NCBI RefSeq assembly: GCF_031326345.1 | Contig: NZ_CP133671.1 | Location: 3,968,001-4,032,000, forward strand | DNA length: 64,000 bases | Source of the DNA: Aureispira sp. CCB-E | GTDB lineage: Bacteria > Bacteroidota > Bacteroidia > Chitinophagales > Saprospiraceae | Direction of reading: 5' to 3' | Part shown: positions 25,449 to 34,103 of the stretch, in pieces | How positions within the stretch are numbered: position 1 is the stretch's first letter | Layout: each line of letters opens with the position of its first letter | Program-made: the position numbers and the translations under genes | Notes under the pieces: model-generated | What the model was told of the DNA's origin: nothing | Databases searched by the model: none | The model's input: only the letters and a program-made list of their open reading frames with translations

Positions 25449-26909
25449 CTATTGAATAGGATTTCCTTGGTCGTCAATCATATTACCTTCAATACTCCAA
25501 GCAAAATCTAAGGTGACGGTGCTTTTAAAGTAAGGAGCTTGCATATCAACATATTGATCGGCAACATAGCCCGCACCACCTTGTACGGTAGCCTGTATAT
25601 GGCAGCTCATGCAGTTGGTTTGCATACCCCAGTTGTTTAAATTACCTTGAATTTTGGCATAATCTGGACCATAGGTATCTGAGATGACTTGATTACCATG
25701 TGTAAATTGGCTACTAGAAAAACCAGCTTCTAAATAAGGGTTGTAAGCATAAACAGAAGTTACATCTTGATTGGAACCCCCTGTGTCTGGCTGTGCTTTT
25801 TGCACCATATTATAAGCAACAGCCATTGCGTAATGATTTGCTGCGGCATCTAATCCCGCATTAGTTCTAAGCCCTGCAATCAAAGGAGAACTTGGTGTCT
25901 GTGGTTGATCTGCATTTTCAGACCACCAGAAAGTTTGCCAAGTCCAACGAACGTTTTCTTTAGAAGTCACATGCATACCAACTAAAATAGCATAGTTCCC
26001 TTTTTGAGGGTTTTCACCAGGCAATTGAGGATTGTTTTTAATTTCAGCAGCTTGTGTAGAGTCTATTCTAAAATGAATAAAGTCATTGATCGAATAGATA
26101 CGATTGGCAACATCCGTTTGACCATCAATCGTAACTTCTACTGTGTTTCCCCAATCAGAGGGTCTCCAAGAGCGTTCATTGTTACCACCTTCACCAGGCC
26201 AGACTTGCAAAACATAGTTCCCAGTAGCAGGATTAATCGTATCTAGGGTAGAGAACACTGGTTTTAAGGCAATGCCACCCAACGGAAATTCTGGAATAGC
26301 AGCCAACTCACCTTCTTTTTTATAACTTTCTAAAACAGATTTATAAAACAGCTTCTTTTCGTAAAGATGTTCTGCGGCTGCGGGATCGTATTTTACAAAA
26401 CCAAGCACACTAGCATCTGAAGGGTCCATTTTGTTGCTTCCATGTGTAAATTGGTTGAAATGCGTCAGTTTACCTCTATTGCGTTTTACATGGATTAATT
26501 GCGCATCCGAATTTTTATTTTTTAAGTTATACGCATTGATAATGTCTTCTGGAGTGTACCAAGTTTCAAAACGCCTTAATGGTTGACCATCGTGTATTTC
26601 GGAGGTTATTTCTGTTAAAGCTTGCCACAGCCCCCAACCGTGTTGGATAATACTTTCATTAGTTTCTAAATTATTGCCATCAACTTCAGATTTTAAAACC
26701 CAACCGTTGACAGTAGTAGAATCTGTCGGAAATGGCTCACCTGTGCTTAGTGTTGCTGGCATTGGAACAGGTGCAAAGCCATTGGCAGTTAATGTTAGTT
26801 TAGGAGGAGGAGTTTCCTTATTGGGTTTTTCTGGAGTTTCGTTGCAAGCGGCTAATGCTACAAATAGAAAAAATAGTGCGCTTCCGATTTTAATTGTGAT
26901 GTTGTTCAT
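25449..26909 (-). CDS. Exported lipoprotein with a single CxxCH haem-like motif
   Basis: A 486-residue protein that I do not recognise. Its lipoprotein signal ends FLFVALAAC, with Cys22 as the likely lipid-anchored residue, then a proline/threonine-rich linker. The long body is rich in W, G and N (WPGEGGNNERSWRPSDWGNT, WTWQTFWWSEN). Near the C-terminus is NCMSCHIQATV, a single CxxCH that could bind one c-type haem. No distal methionine pattern is obvious, so a metal or disulfide role is also possible. It is transcribed alone and ends at a strong terminator. Confidence 0.65.
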   Translation of the reverse strand: MNNITIKIGSALFFLFVALAACNETPEKPNKETPPPKLTLTANGFAPVPMPATLSTGEPFPTDSTTVNGWVLKSEVDGNNLETNESIIQHGWGLWQALTEITSEIHDGQPLRRFETWYTPEDIINAYNLKNKNSDAQLIHVKRNRGKLTHFNQFTHGSNKMDPSDASVLGFVKYDPAAAEHLYEKKLFYKSVLESYKKEGELAAIPEFPLGGIALKPVFSTLDTINPATGNYVLQVWPGEGGNNERSWRPSDWGNTVEVTIDGQTDVANRIYSINDFIHFRIDSTQAAEIKNNPQLPGENPQKGNYAILVGMHVTSKENVRWTWQTFWWSENADQPQTPSSPLIAGLRTNAGLDAAANHYAMAVAYNMVQKAQPDTGGSNQDVTSVYAYNPYLEAGFSSSQFTHGNQVISDTYGPDYAKIQGNLNNWGMQTNCMSCHIQATVQGGAGYVADQYVDMQAPYFKSTVTLDFAWSIEGNMIDDQGNPIQ

Positions 26910-27239
26910 AGTAGTTGGTTGTTGGTTGAAGAATAGGTGGTTGGGTTTTAGTTATCTAGTTGTTAATAAGTAGTATATGTATTGTTAAAATAATAAAAAT
27001 ATACTATACTATTATTAGTAGTTGGTTGATTTTTTACTTCTCTTAGCAAAAACCCAAGAAAGTTTATTTGTATTTAGTTGATAATTAGTGTTTTATGTTT
27101 TAAGTGTTATCGATTTTTAATCGATTAATTATCAGTATGTTAGAACAGTGAAGGTCTGTTTTATATTTGAGATGTGGTAGGAGAAAAATACTTGTTTTGG
27201 AAAAGTAGGTATTTTTACGGAGTGTGTCAGAAATAAAAA
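26910..27239. other. Intergenic region upstream of the CxxCH lipoprotein gene
   Basis: About 330 bases, very AT-rich, with short inverted repeats near 26972-27005 (AGTATAT and ATATACT). No ORF or RNA gene is credible. It presumably contains the lipoprotein promoter, which I could not place. Confidence 0.4.
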
Positions 27240-27265
27240 AGCCCTGTCTCTAGTGAGGCAAGGCT
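27234..27265 (-). terminator. Rho-independent terminator, minus strand
   Basis: AGCCCTGTCTC (27240-27250) pairs with GAGGCAAGGCT (27255-27265) with one mismatch and one wobble around a TAGT loop. On the minus strand a T-run follows. It lies about 230 bases past the TPR-like gene and could end that transcript. Confidence 0.6.
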
Positions 27266-27302
27266 ATGAAGGATATAATGTATTTTTATTTAAGTAAGTG
27301 GG

Positions 27303-27446
27303 CAGAAAAAAATATAGCTAAAAAAATAGACTTATTTTTAGTGCTAGTCAAAGAGAAAAAGTGCAGATTTACCTGCGGTGCTACTGCGTGGTAGCGGGCT
27401 AAAGCAAGATGTTTCGATGAAGAGTAGCGCAAAAAGAAGGTTGTTT
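27303..27446. repeat. Dispersed repeat family B, copy 2
   Basis: Collinear with 12755-12880 at reduced identity. Shared blocks include CAGAAAAAA, the TAGTCAAAGA-like segment and GATGAAGAGTAGCGCAAAAAGAAGG. The interior also shows family A-like words (GTGCTACTGCGTGGTAGCG). Just after it, TTTTTCTGAACGATTA (near 27456-27472) recurs exactly at 29244-29259. Confidence 0.55.
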
Positions 27447-27497
27447 TTTATATAGTTTTTTCTGAACGATTATTTATTAGAGCAATAAACAAGAACT

Positions 27498-28433
27498 TTA
27501 TTTAAAAGCATCTAGCTGCTCACAAGTAGTTCTAACCAACTCTGATTTGTCGGATAAACAACTACGTTTTACTTTTTTAGAGCTAGTAGATTTTACTTCG
27601 GTGCAAGTACAAAGTCGAATAGCCTCTTGGTCATTGGCGAGCAAATCAAGTACCTGTTTGTCTGAAAGAGGAAGCAATGTGAGTAAAGCTCCAAGACGGA
27701 TATCAAGAGAGTTGTTGGTATCATTAAAAGCAGCTTTTGCTGTGGTAGCTTGGGATTCGAGCTGTCTATCAATATCGTGATCTGCTAAATTAAATTTAAT
27801 TTCTACAGGTGTTTTAGAGCTGTTATAACTGCATTTCCATATCTCATAAGTCCCTTTGTACTGTCGATTGCCAACATGAAGGAATTGACCTTTATCATCA
27901 CGAATATTTTTAACAATCAATTCTTGTTCTGTAATTGTTTTAACCTCATATTCTTTGTGGGCAACAGTGCTACTTAGATAGTTTTTGGGAAAATCTAAAT
28001 GATTAATAAAATAAGACCATTTGCAGACTTCTTTAAATTCCTCTATCAATGTTTTATTGCCAGGATATTTTTGTAACGCATCCCAAGCAGTGGCATAAGC
28101 GGCAGCGAAATCTAATTGACGCAATTGTATGCGAATCAGATTATCCCAAGCAGCTAATTGAGGCTTTTTAGGACTGTTTTGGATACACGTTTTGTAATAA
28201 AAAATAGCAGAGTCTGGTTGTTCCTCAAGGTCATAAGCCATTGCCAACCAGTAGCAACACAAGGGGCGAGGCATTTCTTTATAAACATTTAATAAGTAAG
28301 GTTTGGCTTGGGTATATTCTTGGGCATTACAAAGTTCTTTAGCTTGGTTCCATGCCACTCGTATGGCTTCACTTTGAGCGTTCAGCGTCTCCCAAGAGAT
28401 CAAGAAAGAAAGAATAATGAATATTATTTTCAT
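27498..28433 (-). CDS. Exported TPR-like protein, unknown function
   Basis: The frame is open to 28469. The Met at 28433 starts a convincing signal peptide (MKIIFIILSFLISWETLNAQ), so I use it (311 residues). The first half has tetratricopeptide-like helices (YTQAKPYLLNVYKEM, DSAIFYYKTCIQNSP, FAAAYATAWDALQKYPG). The second half has beta-rich segments and a Cys-containing tail (CTCTEVKSTSSKKVKRSC). It follows a TetR gene by about 45 bases and may be co-transcribed. The function is unknown. Confidence 0.65.
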   Translation of the reverse strand: MKIIFIILSFLISWETLNAQSEAIRVAWNQAKELCNAQEYTQAKPYLLNVYKEMPRPLCCYWLAMAYDLEEQPDSAIFYYKTCIQNSPKKPQLAAWDNLIRIQLRQLDFAAAYATAWDALQKYPGNKTLIEEFKEVCKWSYFINHLDFPKNYLSSTVAHKEYEVKTITEQELIVKNIRDDKGQFLHVGNRQYKGTYEIWKCSYNSSKTPVEIKFNLADHDIDRQLESQATTAKAAFNDTNNSLDIRLGALLTLLPLSDKQVLDLLANDQEAIRLCTCTEVKSTSSKKVKRSCLSDKSELVRTTCEQLDAFK

Positions 28434-28477
28434 AACAGCTACTATTTGTATCAACAATGAATAGGGCAAGGGATCAT

Positions 28478-29161
28478 CTAAACGGCAGCGGCAATAGATG
28501 CAAAGGCAAAATGCTCTAACAAACGCTGAACTTCTTCTAACTCTCCGTTATCAGGAATTTTAATATCAGTAAGAGCGGGCAAGTGCTGTGCAAAATAAAT
28601 ATTATTATTTGCCATTTCAATTAGAGTAGAAGCCAAGGCTTTGGGATAAGGATAAGAAGGACTTTTCTCTAAAATAATTTTAGAAATACTCTCACACAGC
28701 ACTTTGTAATTGGTAAAATATCCCTCTTTATTCTCTTTGTCCACAAGTTTGGTGTGGTAAGCCTTACTAGATTCAGCTACCACAATATTATGCAATAGAT
28801 TTTCATCGACATAACTAATTGCAGGGTTTTTGCGAGAGGATTCAACCAAAACAGACAAAGCTATTTTTAAACGTTTATCAACATCTTCGATGTTCATTGT
28901 ATTAAAGTCAATTTGGTATTTCATCCATTCCCAATACCAAGAAACCAAATAAATTAAGAGTTTGTGTTTGTTCTTAAAGTATCTATAAATGGAGGCTTCT
29001 GTAGATTCTATTTGAGTAGCTAGTTTTTTAAACGTAAATTTCTCAAATCCCAGTTTATCAATTAAGATAATGCTATGCTCAATAATTCTTTTGCCTAACT
29101 TTGTTTCTTGAGGGTCTCTAAGGTATAAGTTGGCATTTAGTTGGATTTGTATTGCAATCAT
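28478..29161 (-). CDS. TetR/AcrR-family transcriptional regulator
   Basis: A 227-residue repressor-type protein. The N-terminal helix-turn-helix reads FTFKKLATQIESTEASIYRYFKNKHKLLIYLVSW, typical of TetR. The C-terminal ligand domain is not recognisable. The next gene on the same strand encodes a secreted TPR-like protein, which could be a target, but no palindromic operator was seen nearby. The ligand is unknown. Confidence 0.85.
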   Translation of the reverse strand: MIAIQIQLNANLYLRDPQETKLGKRIIEHSIILIDKLGFEKFTFKKLATQIESTEASIYRYFKNKHKLLIYLVSWYWEWMKYQIDFNTMNIEDVDKRLKIALSVLVESSRKNPAISYVDENLLHNIVVAESSKAYHTKLVDKENKEGYFTNYKVLCESISKIILEKSPSYPYPKALASTLIEMANNNIYFAQHLPALTDIKIPDNGELEEVQRLLEHFAFASIAAAV

Positions 29162-29540
29162 AAATCTTCTATCAACTTTCTTTTAACTAGCGGTTTACAA
29201 ATAAAAGGTCACAAAAATTATCCCTCAAAGAAGGACATGGTAATTTTTCTGAACGATTACTTGTATCTGTATATCGAAAAGGCAACGAGCATTACTAAAC
29301 TTGCTTGATGATGGAGGATGAAATCCACGATTTAGAGCAAAGCGATCTAAGATGTTGATGCTTAAAAAAATCATCAGGGAAAGTAAAGGTAATGGTTGCT
29401 ATAAAAATTATAAATTTGGTTTAGGCAATAAAGTTCAAATATAATAAAAAAGAAGTGAAAAGCAGTGCTTGGTACCAGCTAGTTTAGAATTCAAAATTTC
29501 TCTAATTTTTTTTCTTTAGCGGAATTCTAAATCGAAGGAC
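29162..29540. other. Intergenic region between the RNase H and TetR genes
   Basis: A 379-base gap. It holds an exact 16-base word shared with the end of family B (29244-29259) and a 10-bp inverted repeat TTTAGAATTC/GAATTCTAAA (29483-29492 with 29522-29531) close to the RNase H stop, possibly a weak terminator. No ORF is convincing. Confidence 0.45.
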
Positions 29541-30164
29541 TTATTTTCGACCAAAATCGGCAGGAATTTCCCCCCAAGCTTTGGTTTCCCACTTTAAAAT
29601 TTCTGTTTCAAAACTATTGTTTTTTAACCAATTTTCGCCACGAGTAATCAAATCAAAAATTTTAACATTGGCTTTGGTTTTGGCAACTTTGGTGCGGCAT
29701 TTTTTTGCTTTAATCCATCCCATAGCAATTTTTGAATCGGTGTAAATCGGTAGATTGCTATTGTGTTGTTTTAGGAAGGCAAGCCCATGGACCAAAGCTA
29801 AAAATTCTCCAATATTATTGGTTCCCTGTTGCAGAGGTCCTACGTGGAATAATCGTTTGCCAGTACTTGTATCAACACCTTGATATTCCATCAATCCAGG
29901 ATTGCCACTACAAGCAGCATCAACGGCAATACTTTTCCAAATTGGCGTTCCTGCCAAACTAGGGTCAATTGTTTTCTTTTTACTAGGAGTGATTGCGTCA
30001 AAGTAACTGCCCGCAAAAGCATCTTCCGCTTCTCTTAAACTGCCAAAAGATTTGTACTTGGCACCTGCATAACCTTTGATGTGTTTTTGGCATTCTTTCC
30101 AAGTCTTAAAAATTCCAGTTTCATGCCCTTCCCATACTACATAAAATTTGTTCTTTTTTGCCAT
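29541..30164 (-). CDS. Ribonuclease H with N-terminal viroplasmin (RNA/DNA hybrid-binding) domain
   Basis: Cleaves the RNA strand of RNA-DNA hybrids. It has 207 residues. The N-terminal hybrid-binding domain is KFYVVWEGHETGIFKTWKECQKHIKGYAGAKYKSF. A flexible linker leads to the RNase H fold with acidic active-site positions in AVDAACSGNPG (Asp), NIGEFLAL (Glu) and IYTDSKIAMGW (Asp). The domain order is that of eukaryote-type RNase H1 and is common in Bacteroidota. A -7-like TACCTTTG lies 89 bases upstream. Confidence 0.92.
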   Translation of the reverse strand: MAKKNKFYVVWEGHETGIFKTWKECQKHIKGYAGAKYKSFGSLREAEDAFAGSYFDAITPSKKKTIDPSLAGTPIWKSIAVDAACSGNPGLMEYQGVDTSTGKRLFHVGPLQQGTNNIGEFLALVHGLAFLKQHNSNLPIYTDSKIAMGWIKAKKCRTKVAKTKANVKIFDLITRGENWLKNNSFETEILKWETKAWGEIPADFGRK

Positions 30165-30252
30165 ATGATTTTATCTGTAAACTTGCTTAAGGATTAAAAA
30201 TCGGGATTTGGGATCATAGTTACATTACTACGATGAGTGAAGTAACAACAGA

Positions 30253-30260
30253 CAAAGGTA
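30253..30260 (-). promoter_or_regulatory. Putative -7 promoter element for the RNase H gene
   Basis: On the minus strand TACCTTTG matches TAnnTTTG exactly, 89 bases before the RNase H start. No matching -33 TTTG was found at the usual distance. Confidence 0.35.
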
Positions 30261-30320
30261 TTTATTTTTAGTGGAAAAGAAAATGCAGTGAAAAAGTTCT
30301 AACAATATAGCACAAAAGTC

Positions 30321-30449
30321 CAAGGTCATGAGCGAACCGAGCATAGCGAGCTCACGACCAAAGGGAGTAACAAAGCGAACGACCACGAAGTAGCAGCGAA
30401 CCGAGCTATGCGAGCTCACGACCGTAGGGAGTAACAATGCTAACTACTA
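30321..30449. repeat. Dispersed repeat family A, modular copy
   Basis: Two tandem units containing AGCGAACCGAGC, GCGAGCTCACGACC and GGGAGTAACAA, joined by AACGACCACGAAGTAGCAGCG, then TAACTACTA. Nearly the same units occur at 11403-11608. It fills much of the 359-base gap upstream of the RNase H gene. A minus-strand frame crosses it but is not a gene. Confidence 0.75.
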
Positions 30450-30523
30450 TTCTAAGCAACGATAAAAAAATAATCTTTCGATTTGCCTAATCTTGCCGCC
30501 AATTGTTGAAATATTGAACATGA

Positions 30524-32167
30524 CTAAACTCTATAAAGGCTAAAAAAGCCATAATCAGTACGAACGCCAAGTAAGTCACCAACAAACTTAATAGAGGCTT
30601 TTTTGATCGAATGTTCAAACTGAAACTCGTGCAAAAACTGTTGGGTTTGAAAATCAAAAATTTTGACTGTATTTCTATAAGTAATGGCTAATTTTGAATT
30701 GTCTGAATTGAAGGCAAAATAAAACGCATATTCATATGGTGGAATTTGGATGTCTTTAAAAAACAGTTCTTGTTGTGTTTCCAAACTAAAGAAGCGAACG
30801 TTCCAGTAGCCTTCCATGTCAATGAATACTACCATTTTGTTATCTTTTGTAAAAGCCATTTGACCGATGGATTTAGTGCTGACGTCTAGGGTTATAATTG
30901 TTTGTAAGGAATTACAATCTATGATATCTAGCGTTTTTTGTCGGCGTTGAATGGCTAATAATTGAGCATCGGAAGAAAGAGTTAAGGCAAAAGAAGGATT
31001 GCTTCTGGGGATGGTTAAGTCAAATTTTTTCTGATGGAGATTTGAAATATTGTTGGTCAATAAAAGTTGTTGTTTAGTGCTAAACGCAAGACAATTAGCA
31101 GCCGTTGAAAGTTGCTTGTGTTCCCAATCTTTGGCGGCACTTAATGGCGTAAATGTTTGTTGATGGATATTGTATTGATAAATACGTTTGTCTAAATAGA
31201 TAAACAAGGAATGATGCAAGGCATTGTAACAAATATCCCAAGGAAGCGCAGCTGGCAAATCTATTTCTTCTTTAATAACGCCAGATCTGTTTATCAAAAT
31301 AAGTGTGTCCTTAATCAATTCTTTTGGAGTTTTGTTGTTCCAACCAACTTTGGAAACGTAAATCCCATCTGTACTAGGTTCAAAAGAAAGTGCCCCAGTA
31401 TACCCTGTTCCAATAAAACGATGCATGGTAGCCATGCCCGCCATAGCATTGGGGTTTCTATAAATATACCCTTTTTTTAGCCACTCTACTTCTTTCTTTT
31501 TCCAGTGCTGAATCGCTTCTGCTGGTGTAGAAAATGTTTTAATTGTAATTTTTGTCTTTGGCGGCTTTCCAATTTCCACCCAGACACTTTTATCTTTATA
31601 AGCAATCCGACAAATCTTTTCTGTGTTTGTTTGTTCTAATTGTCTGAAAATAGGATATGCTGTTGGCTCTAAGCTTGTTATGTCAGGAGTTGTTTGTTTC
31701 GGCTTTAAGGAGACTTTATAAGCTTTAATTTTTGCAGCTGTAGAAGGATGATTGGTGTAAAAATTCTTATATTTTTTATTTTCTACACCATTAAAAATAC
31801 GTTTGCCTCCTTTGTGTCCCGCAATTATAAAATAATCCAAAGCCTCTATTTTTTGACCACGATCAAAGGCAAGTTTACCGGCTAAGAATTCGCTCTCGCC
31901 ATAATTTCTATTTTGTTGGTCGCAACGCATGAAGGTTGGTAAATAGGCTATGGCTTGCTCTATATTTTTACCTTGGAGATACGCATGAATGATATTTTGA
32001 GCGATATAATAACTCTCTTGCCAGTTTTCTTTGGGGAGTGGGAGTAAGTCCCAAGCTTTTTCTAATAACTGCAAACTTGGGGTCGTATTTTCTTTGTCAA
32101 ACACATGATAAGATTGTTGAATTAAATCATCAATTGTCTTAGCAAGTTCTTTTTCTAAAGAAGGCAT
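30524..32167 (-). CDS. Large cytoplasmic protein with TPR-like N-terminus and WD40-like propeller
   Basis: A 547-residue protein without a signal peptide. Residues 1-130 look helical and repeat-like (LLEKAWDLLPLPKENWQESYYIAQNII). A middle basic linker is followed from about 240 by beta-propeller-like blades ending in short strands (DGIYVSKVGWNNK, LLAIQRRQKTLDIIDCNSLQTI, KMVVFIDMEGYWNVRFFSLETQQELF, LAITYRNTVKIFDFQTQQFLHEF). The last two resemble WD40 repeats. Related proteins sit beside MoxR/VWA-type ternary systems in some Bacteroidota, but no such partner is here. The function is unknown. Confidence 0.65.
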   Translation of the reverse strand: MPSLEKELAKTIDDLIQQSYHVFDKENTTPSLQLLEKAWDLLPLPKENWQESYYIAQNIIHAYLQGKNIEQAIAYLPTFMRCDQQNRNYGESEFLAGKLAFDRGQKIEALDYFIIAGHKGGKRIFNGVENKKYKNFYTNHPSTAAKIKAYKVSLKPKQTTPDITSLEPTAYPIFRQLEQTNTEKICRIAYKDKSVWVEIGKPPKTKITIKTFSTPAEAIQHWKKKEVEWLKKGYIYRNPNAMAGMATMHRFIGTGYTGALSFEPSTDGIYVSKVGWNNKTPKELIKDTLILINRSGVIKEEIDLPAALPWDICYNALHHSLFIYLDKRIYQYNIHQQTFTPLSAAKDWEHKQLSTAANCLAFSTKQQLLLTNNISNLHQKKFDLTIPRSNPSFALTLSSDAQLLAIQRRQKTLDIIDCNSLQTIITLDVSTKSIGQMAFTKDNKMVVFIDMEGYWNVRFFSLETQQELFFKDIQIPPYEYAFYFAFNSDNSKLAITYRNTVKIFDFQTQQFLHEFQFEHSIKKASIKFVGDLLGVRTDYGFFSLYRV

Positions 32168-32237
32168 ATCATTTAATTGGAAAGAATTGTATAAAGATTA
32201 AAACTTCTTTTTACGAGAGATTACTCAAAACGTTACA

Positions 32238-32271
32238 ATAAAAAAGATTCACCCTAAATAAGAGTGAATCT
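32238..32271 (-). terminator. Rho-independent terminator after the 32.4-33.2 kb lipoprotein gene
   Basis: AGATTCACCCT (32245-32255) pairs with AGAGTGAATCT (32261-32271) with one mismatch. On the minus strand the stem is followed by six T's. It lies 156 bases past that gene's stop. Confidence 0.7.
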
Positions 32272-32426
32272 GTTATTGCACATTGTTGTGCTACCAAATA
32301 CATAAAACAACAATGGCATGTAAATTTTGATCAGCTCCAACCACTTGAATAAACAAGTTGGGGTTGTTATACTACAAGGGTTAAGCGAACAAATGGGGCT
32401 AGGGAGAGAGTACTGAGGTTAGAAAA

Positions 32427-33161
32427 TTACTGAACAGTAACAGAAAGTTGTTGTACCATTTCTTTGCCAAAACAGATGGTTTTGCCTCCAAAAACAGCCG
32501 AACTATAAGTGTAAGGAACGATTTGAACTAGATTGGTTCCATTGTCTAAGGTGCTCAACTCGTTTGCTGTGAATGTACAAGAAGTAGCGTTAGGTCCCAT
32601 TGTCTTGTGTACTCCACCAACTAAAAATAGAACAGAATCGGCACCCGACACAGTGTTACAAGTTAGTGTATAGCCAGAAGATTTGGTAACGACATCGCCA
32701 CTAGTAATTTCGGTAACAGTAGGAAAGTTATTGGTTGGCGTGTGAGTAAAGGCTGGATAGCCATTGTCTCCAGTTGCCTCCCATGAAACGCCATTAGACC
32801 AGTCAATACCTGTTGCTTGGGAGGCACTTGCTGTTGCAAGATAGGTTTCTCCTTGATAGTCCATTTTGGTACCGTTGACTTTTATGTCACCGATAGAAAC
32901 ACGAGTGGGAGTAGCAGCAGAAAGCCCGTTGGAAGTGAAAAAACCAACGCCTGTTCCAACTGTAATTTCAAAGGCTGGAACATTTGGAACAGATTGTTGT
33001 TTGGTGACTGATTTTACAGCCCACAATGCTCCATCAGCGTTAGGACAAGCATTTGGAGTAGCAGGTGTACCATTGTTGTTGTTGGTAGTAGGGGCAAAAG
33101 GATCTTTGATACAGGCGATAAATAGAACACTGATTGCCAAGAAAAAAAATACGTTCTTCAT
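32427..33161 (-). CDS. Lipoprotein of unknown function
   Basis: A 244-residue protein with lipoprotein signal MKNVFFFLAISVLFIAC (Cys17), then a low-complexity N/T/P linker. The mature region is beta-rich and threonine/serine/glycine-rich (GVGFFTSNGLSAATPTRVSIGDIKVNG), consistent with a surface-exposed beta-sandwich. No family is recognised. It is flanked by a terminator downstream and by a family A repeat and a -7-like element upstream. Confidence 0.6.
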   Translation of the reverse strand: MKNVFFFLAISVLFIACIKDPFAPTTNNNNGTPATPNACPNADGALWAVKSVTKQQSVPNVPAFEITVGTGVGFFTSNGLSAATPTRVSIGDIKVNGTKMDYQGETYLATASASQATGIDWSNGVSWEATGDNGYPAFTHTPTNNFPTVTEITSGDVVTKSSGYTLTCNTVSGADSVLFLVGGVHKTMGPNATSCTFTANELSTLDNGTNLVQIVPYTYSSAVFGGKTICFGKEMVQQLSVTVQ

Positions 33162-33208
33162 TTTAGGTAATTTTTGGTTGTAAATAGCATGCTTTATGTG
33201 GTAGCTTT

Positions 33209-33290
33209 GTGTGAGCTCGCATAGCTCGGTTCGTTGCTACTGTGTCGTGGTTTTAACGACCACGAAGTAGCAGCGCAACTAACTATTGTA
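33209..33290. repeat. Dispersed repeat family A, head-to-head copy
   Basis: The left half (GTGAGCTCGCATAGCTCGGTTCGTTGCTACTG) is the reverse complement of the module seen at 30321-30449. The right half (CGACCACGAAGTAGCAGCGCAACTAACTATTG) is in direct orientation. TCGTGGT and ACCACGA form a stem at the junction, so the whole copy can fold as one long hairpin. Confidence 0.75.
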
Positions 33291-33334
33291 AAAAGCAACT
33301 ATTTAAAAGAATATGTAATTGGTATTTGTTATTA

Positions 33335-33342
33335 CAAAGATA
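33335..33342 (-). promoter_or_regulatory. Putative -7 promoter element for the lipoprotein gene
   Basis: TATCTTTG on the minus strand matches TAnnTTTG, 174 bases before the lipoprotein start. A transcript from here would include the family A hairpin in its leader. Confidence 0.35.
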
Positions 33343-33446
33343 TAGCAAGATGCACAACCAAAAAATAGGGCATTTGCCCCATTTTGATATTTACAAACGA
33401 ATTTTTTAAAACTTGTGGAGATTATTGGGCACAAGTAGCCTTGTAT

Positions 33447-34043
33447 CTAATCGTATATTTTGCCTTGGGGATTAATTTTGAAATGAGCTTTTTGAGCATC
33501 GACAAAATTATTAATAGTTGTTTTTTGACCTAATTCAATTTCACAAAAGGCTTGTAGCATCTGGTTGGCAGAAACACTAGGAGACATTCTTCCTACGCCT
33601 GTGCAAAAACCAGGAATACCAATAGAATTAATGGATGGATGGTTCTTAGCTGCAATCAAAGCAGCTTTCATCGCCAAATACGCATTGACAGAGGTAGCAA
33701 TATTAAAACTCATGGGCACTCGCATTGTTGGAGCAGATATCAAATAAGGAATGTGAGCATCTCCTGTTTTTAAGGTAAGGGATTTGCCTACTAATAGTTC
33801 TCCTTCAGGTAATGCTTGGATTTCCTTTTGAAGTCTACGATGAAAATCCCACCCTAAACGGACTGAAATAGCGTAGTCAACTCCTCCGTCCATGAAGCCA
33901 AAGGAATTTGCAGGGCTTACTAGTGCATCGCATTTTATAGTTGTAATATCTCCTTCAAGTATTTGAACATTTTTAAACGAATCAAAGGCTATTTTCCAAG
34001 CCTCAATCATAAGTGGATTTTTATCAACAAATAGATAATTCAT
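33447..34043 (-). CDS. Macrodomain protein
   Basis: A 198-residue protein made of one macrodomain, a fold that binds ADP-ribose and often removes it from proteins or nucleic acids. The motifs are VQILEGDITTIKCDALVSPANS, FGFMDGGVDYAIS, PYLISAPTMRVP and SIGIPGFCTGVGRMSP (phosphate-binding loop). It may reverse ADP-ribosylation or clear nucleotide by-products. No ADP-ribosyltransferase is adjacent. It lies 60 bases after the response regulator gene on the same strand. Confidence 0.88.
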   Translation of the reverse strand: MNYLFVDKNPLMIEAWKIAFDSFKNVQILEGDITTIKCDALVSPANSFGFMDGGVDYAISVRLGWDFHRRLQKEIQALPEGELLVGKSLTLKTGDAHIPYLISAPTMRVPMSFNIATSVNAYLAMKAALIAAKNHPSINSIGIPGFCTGVGRMSPSVSANQMLQAFCEIELGQKTTINNFVDAQKAHFKINPQGKIYD

Positions 34044-34103
34044 GAGTATTTTTAAAGTTTATAGAAATCTTTTTATATGGTTATTTATAATTCTACAGCA
34101 ATC

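Noticed and set aside
30228-30437. 69-codon minus-strand ORF across repeat copy
   Set aside because: Lies almost wholly in family A repeat sequence; composition follows the repeat, not a protein.
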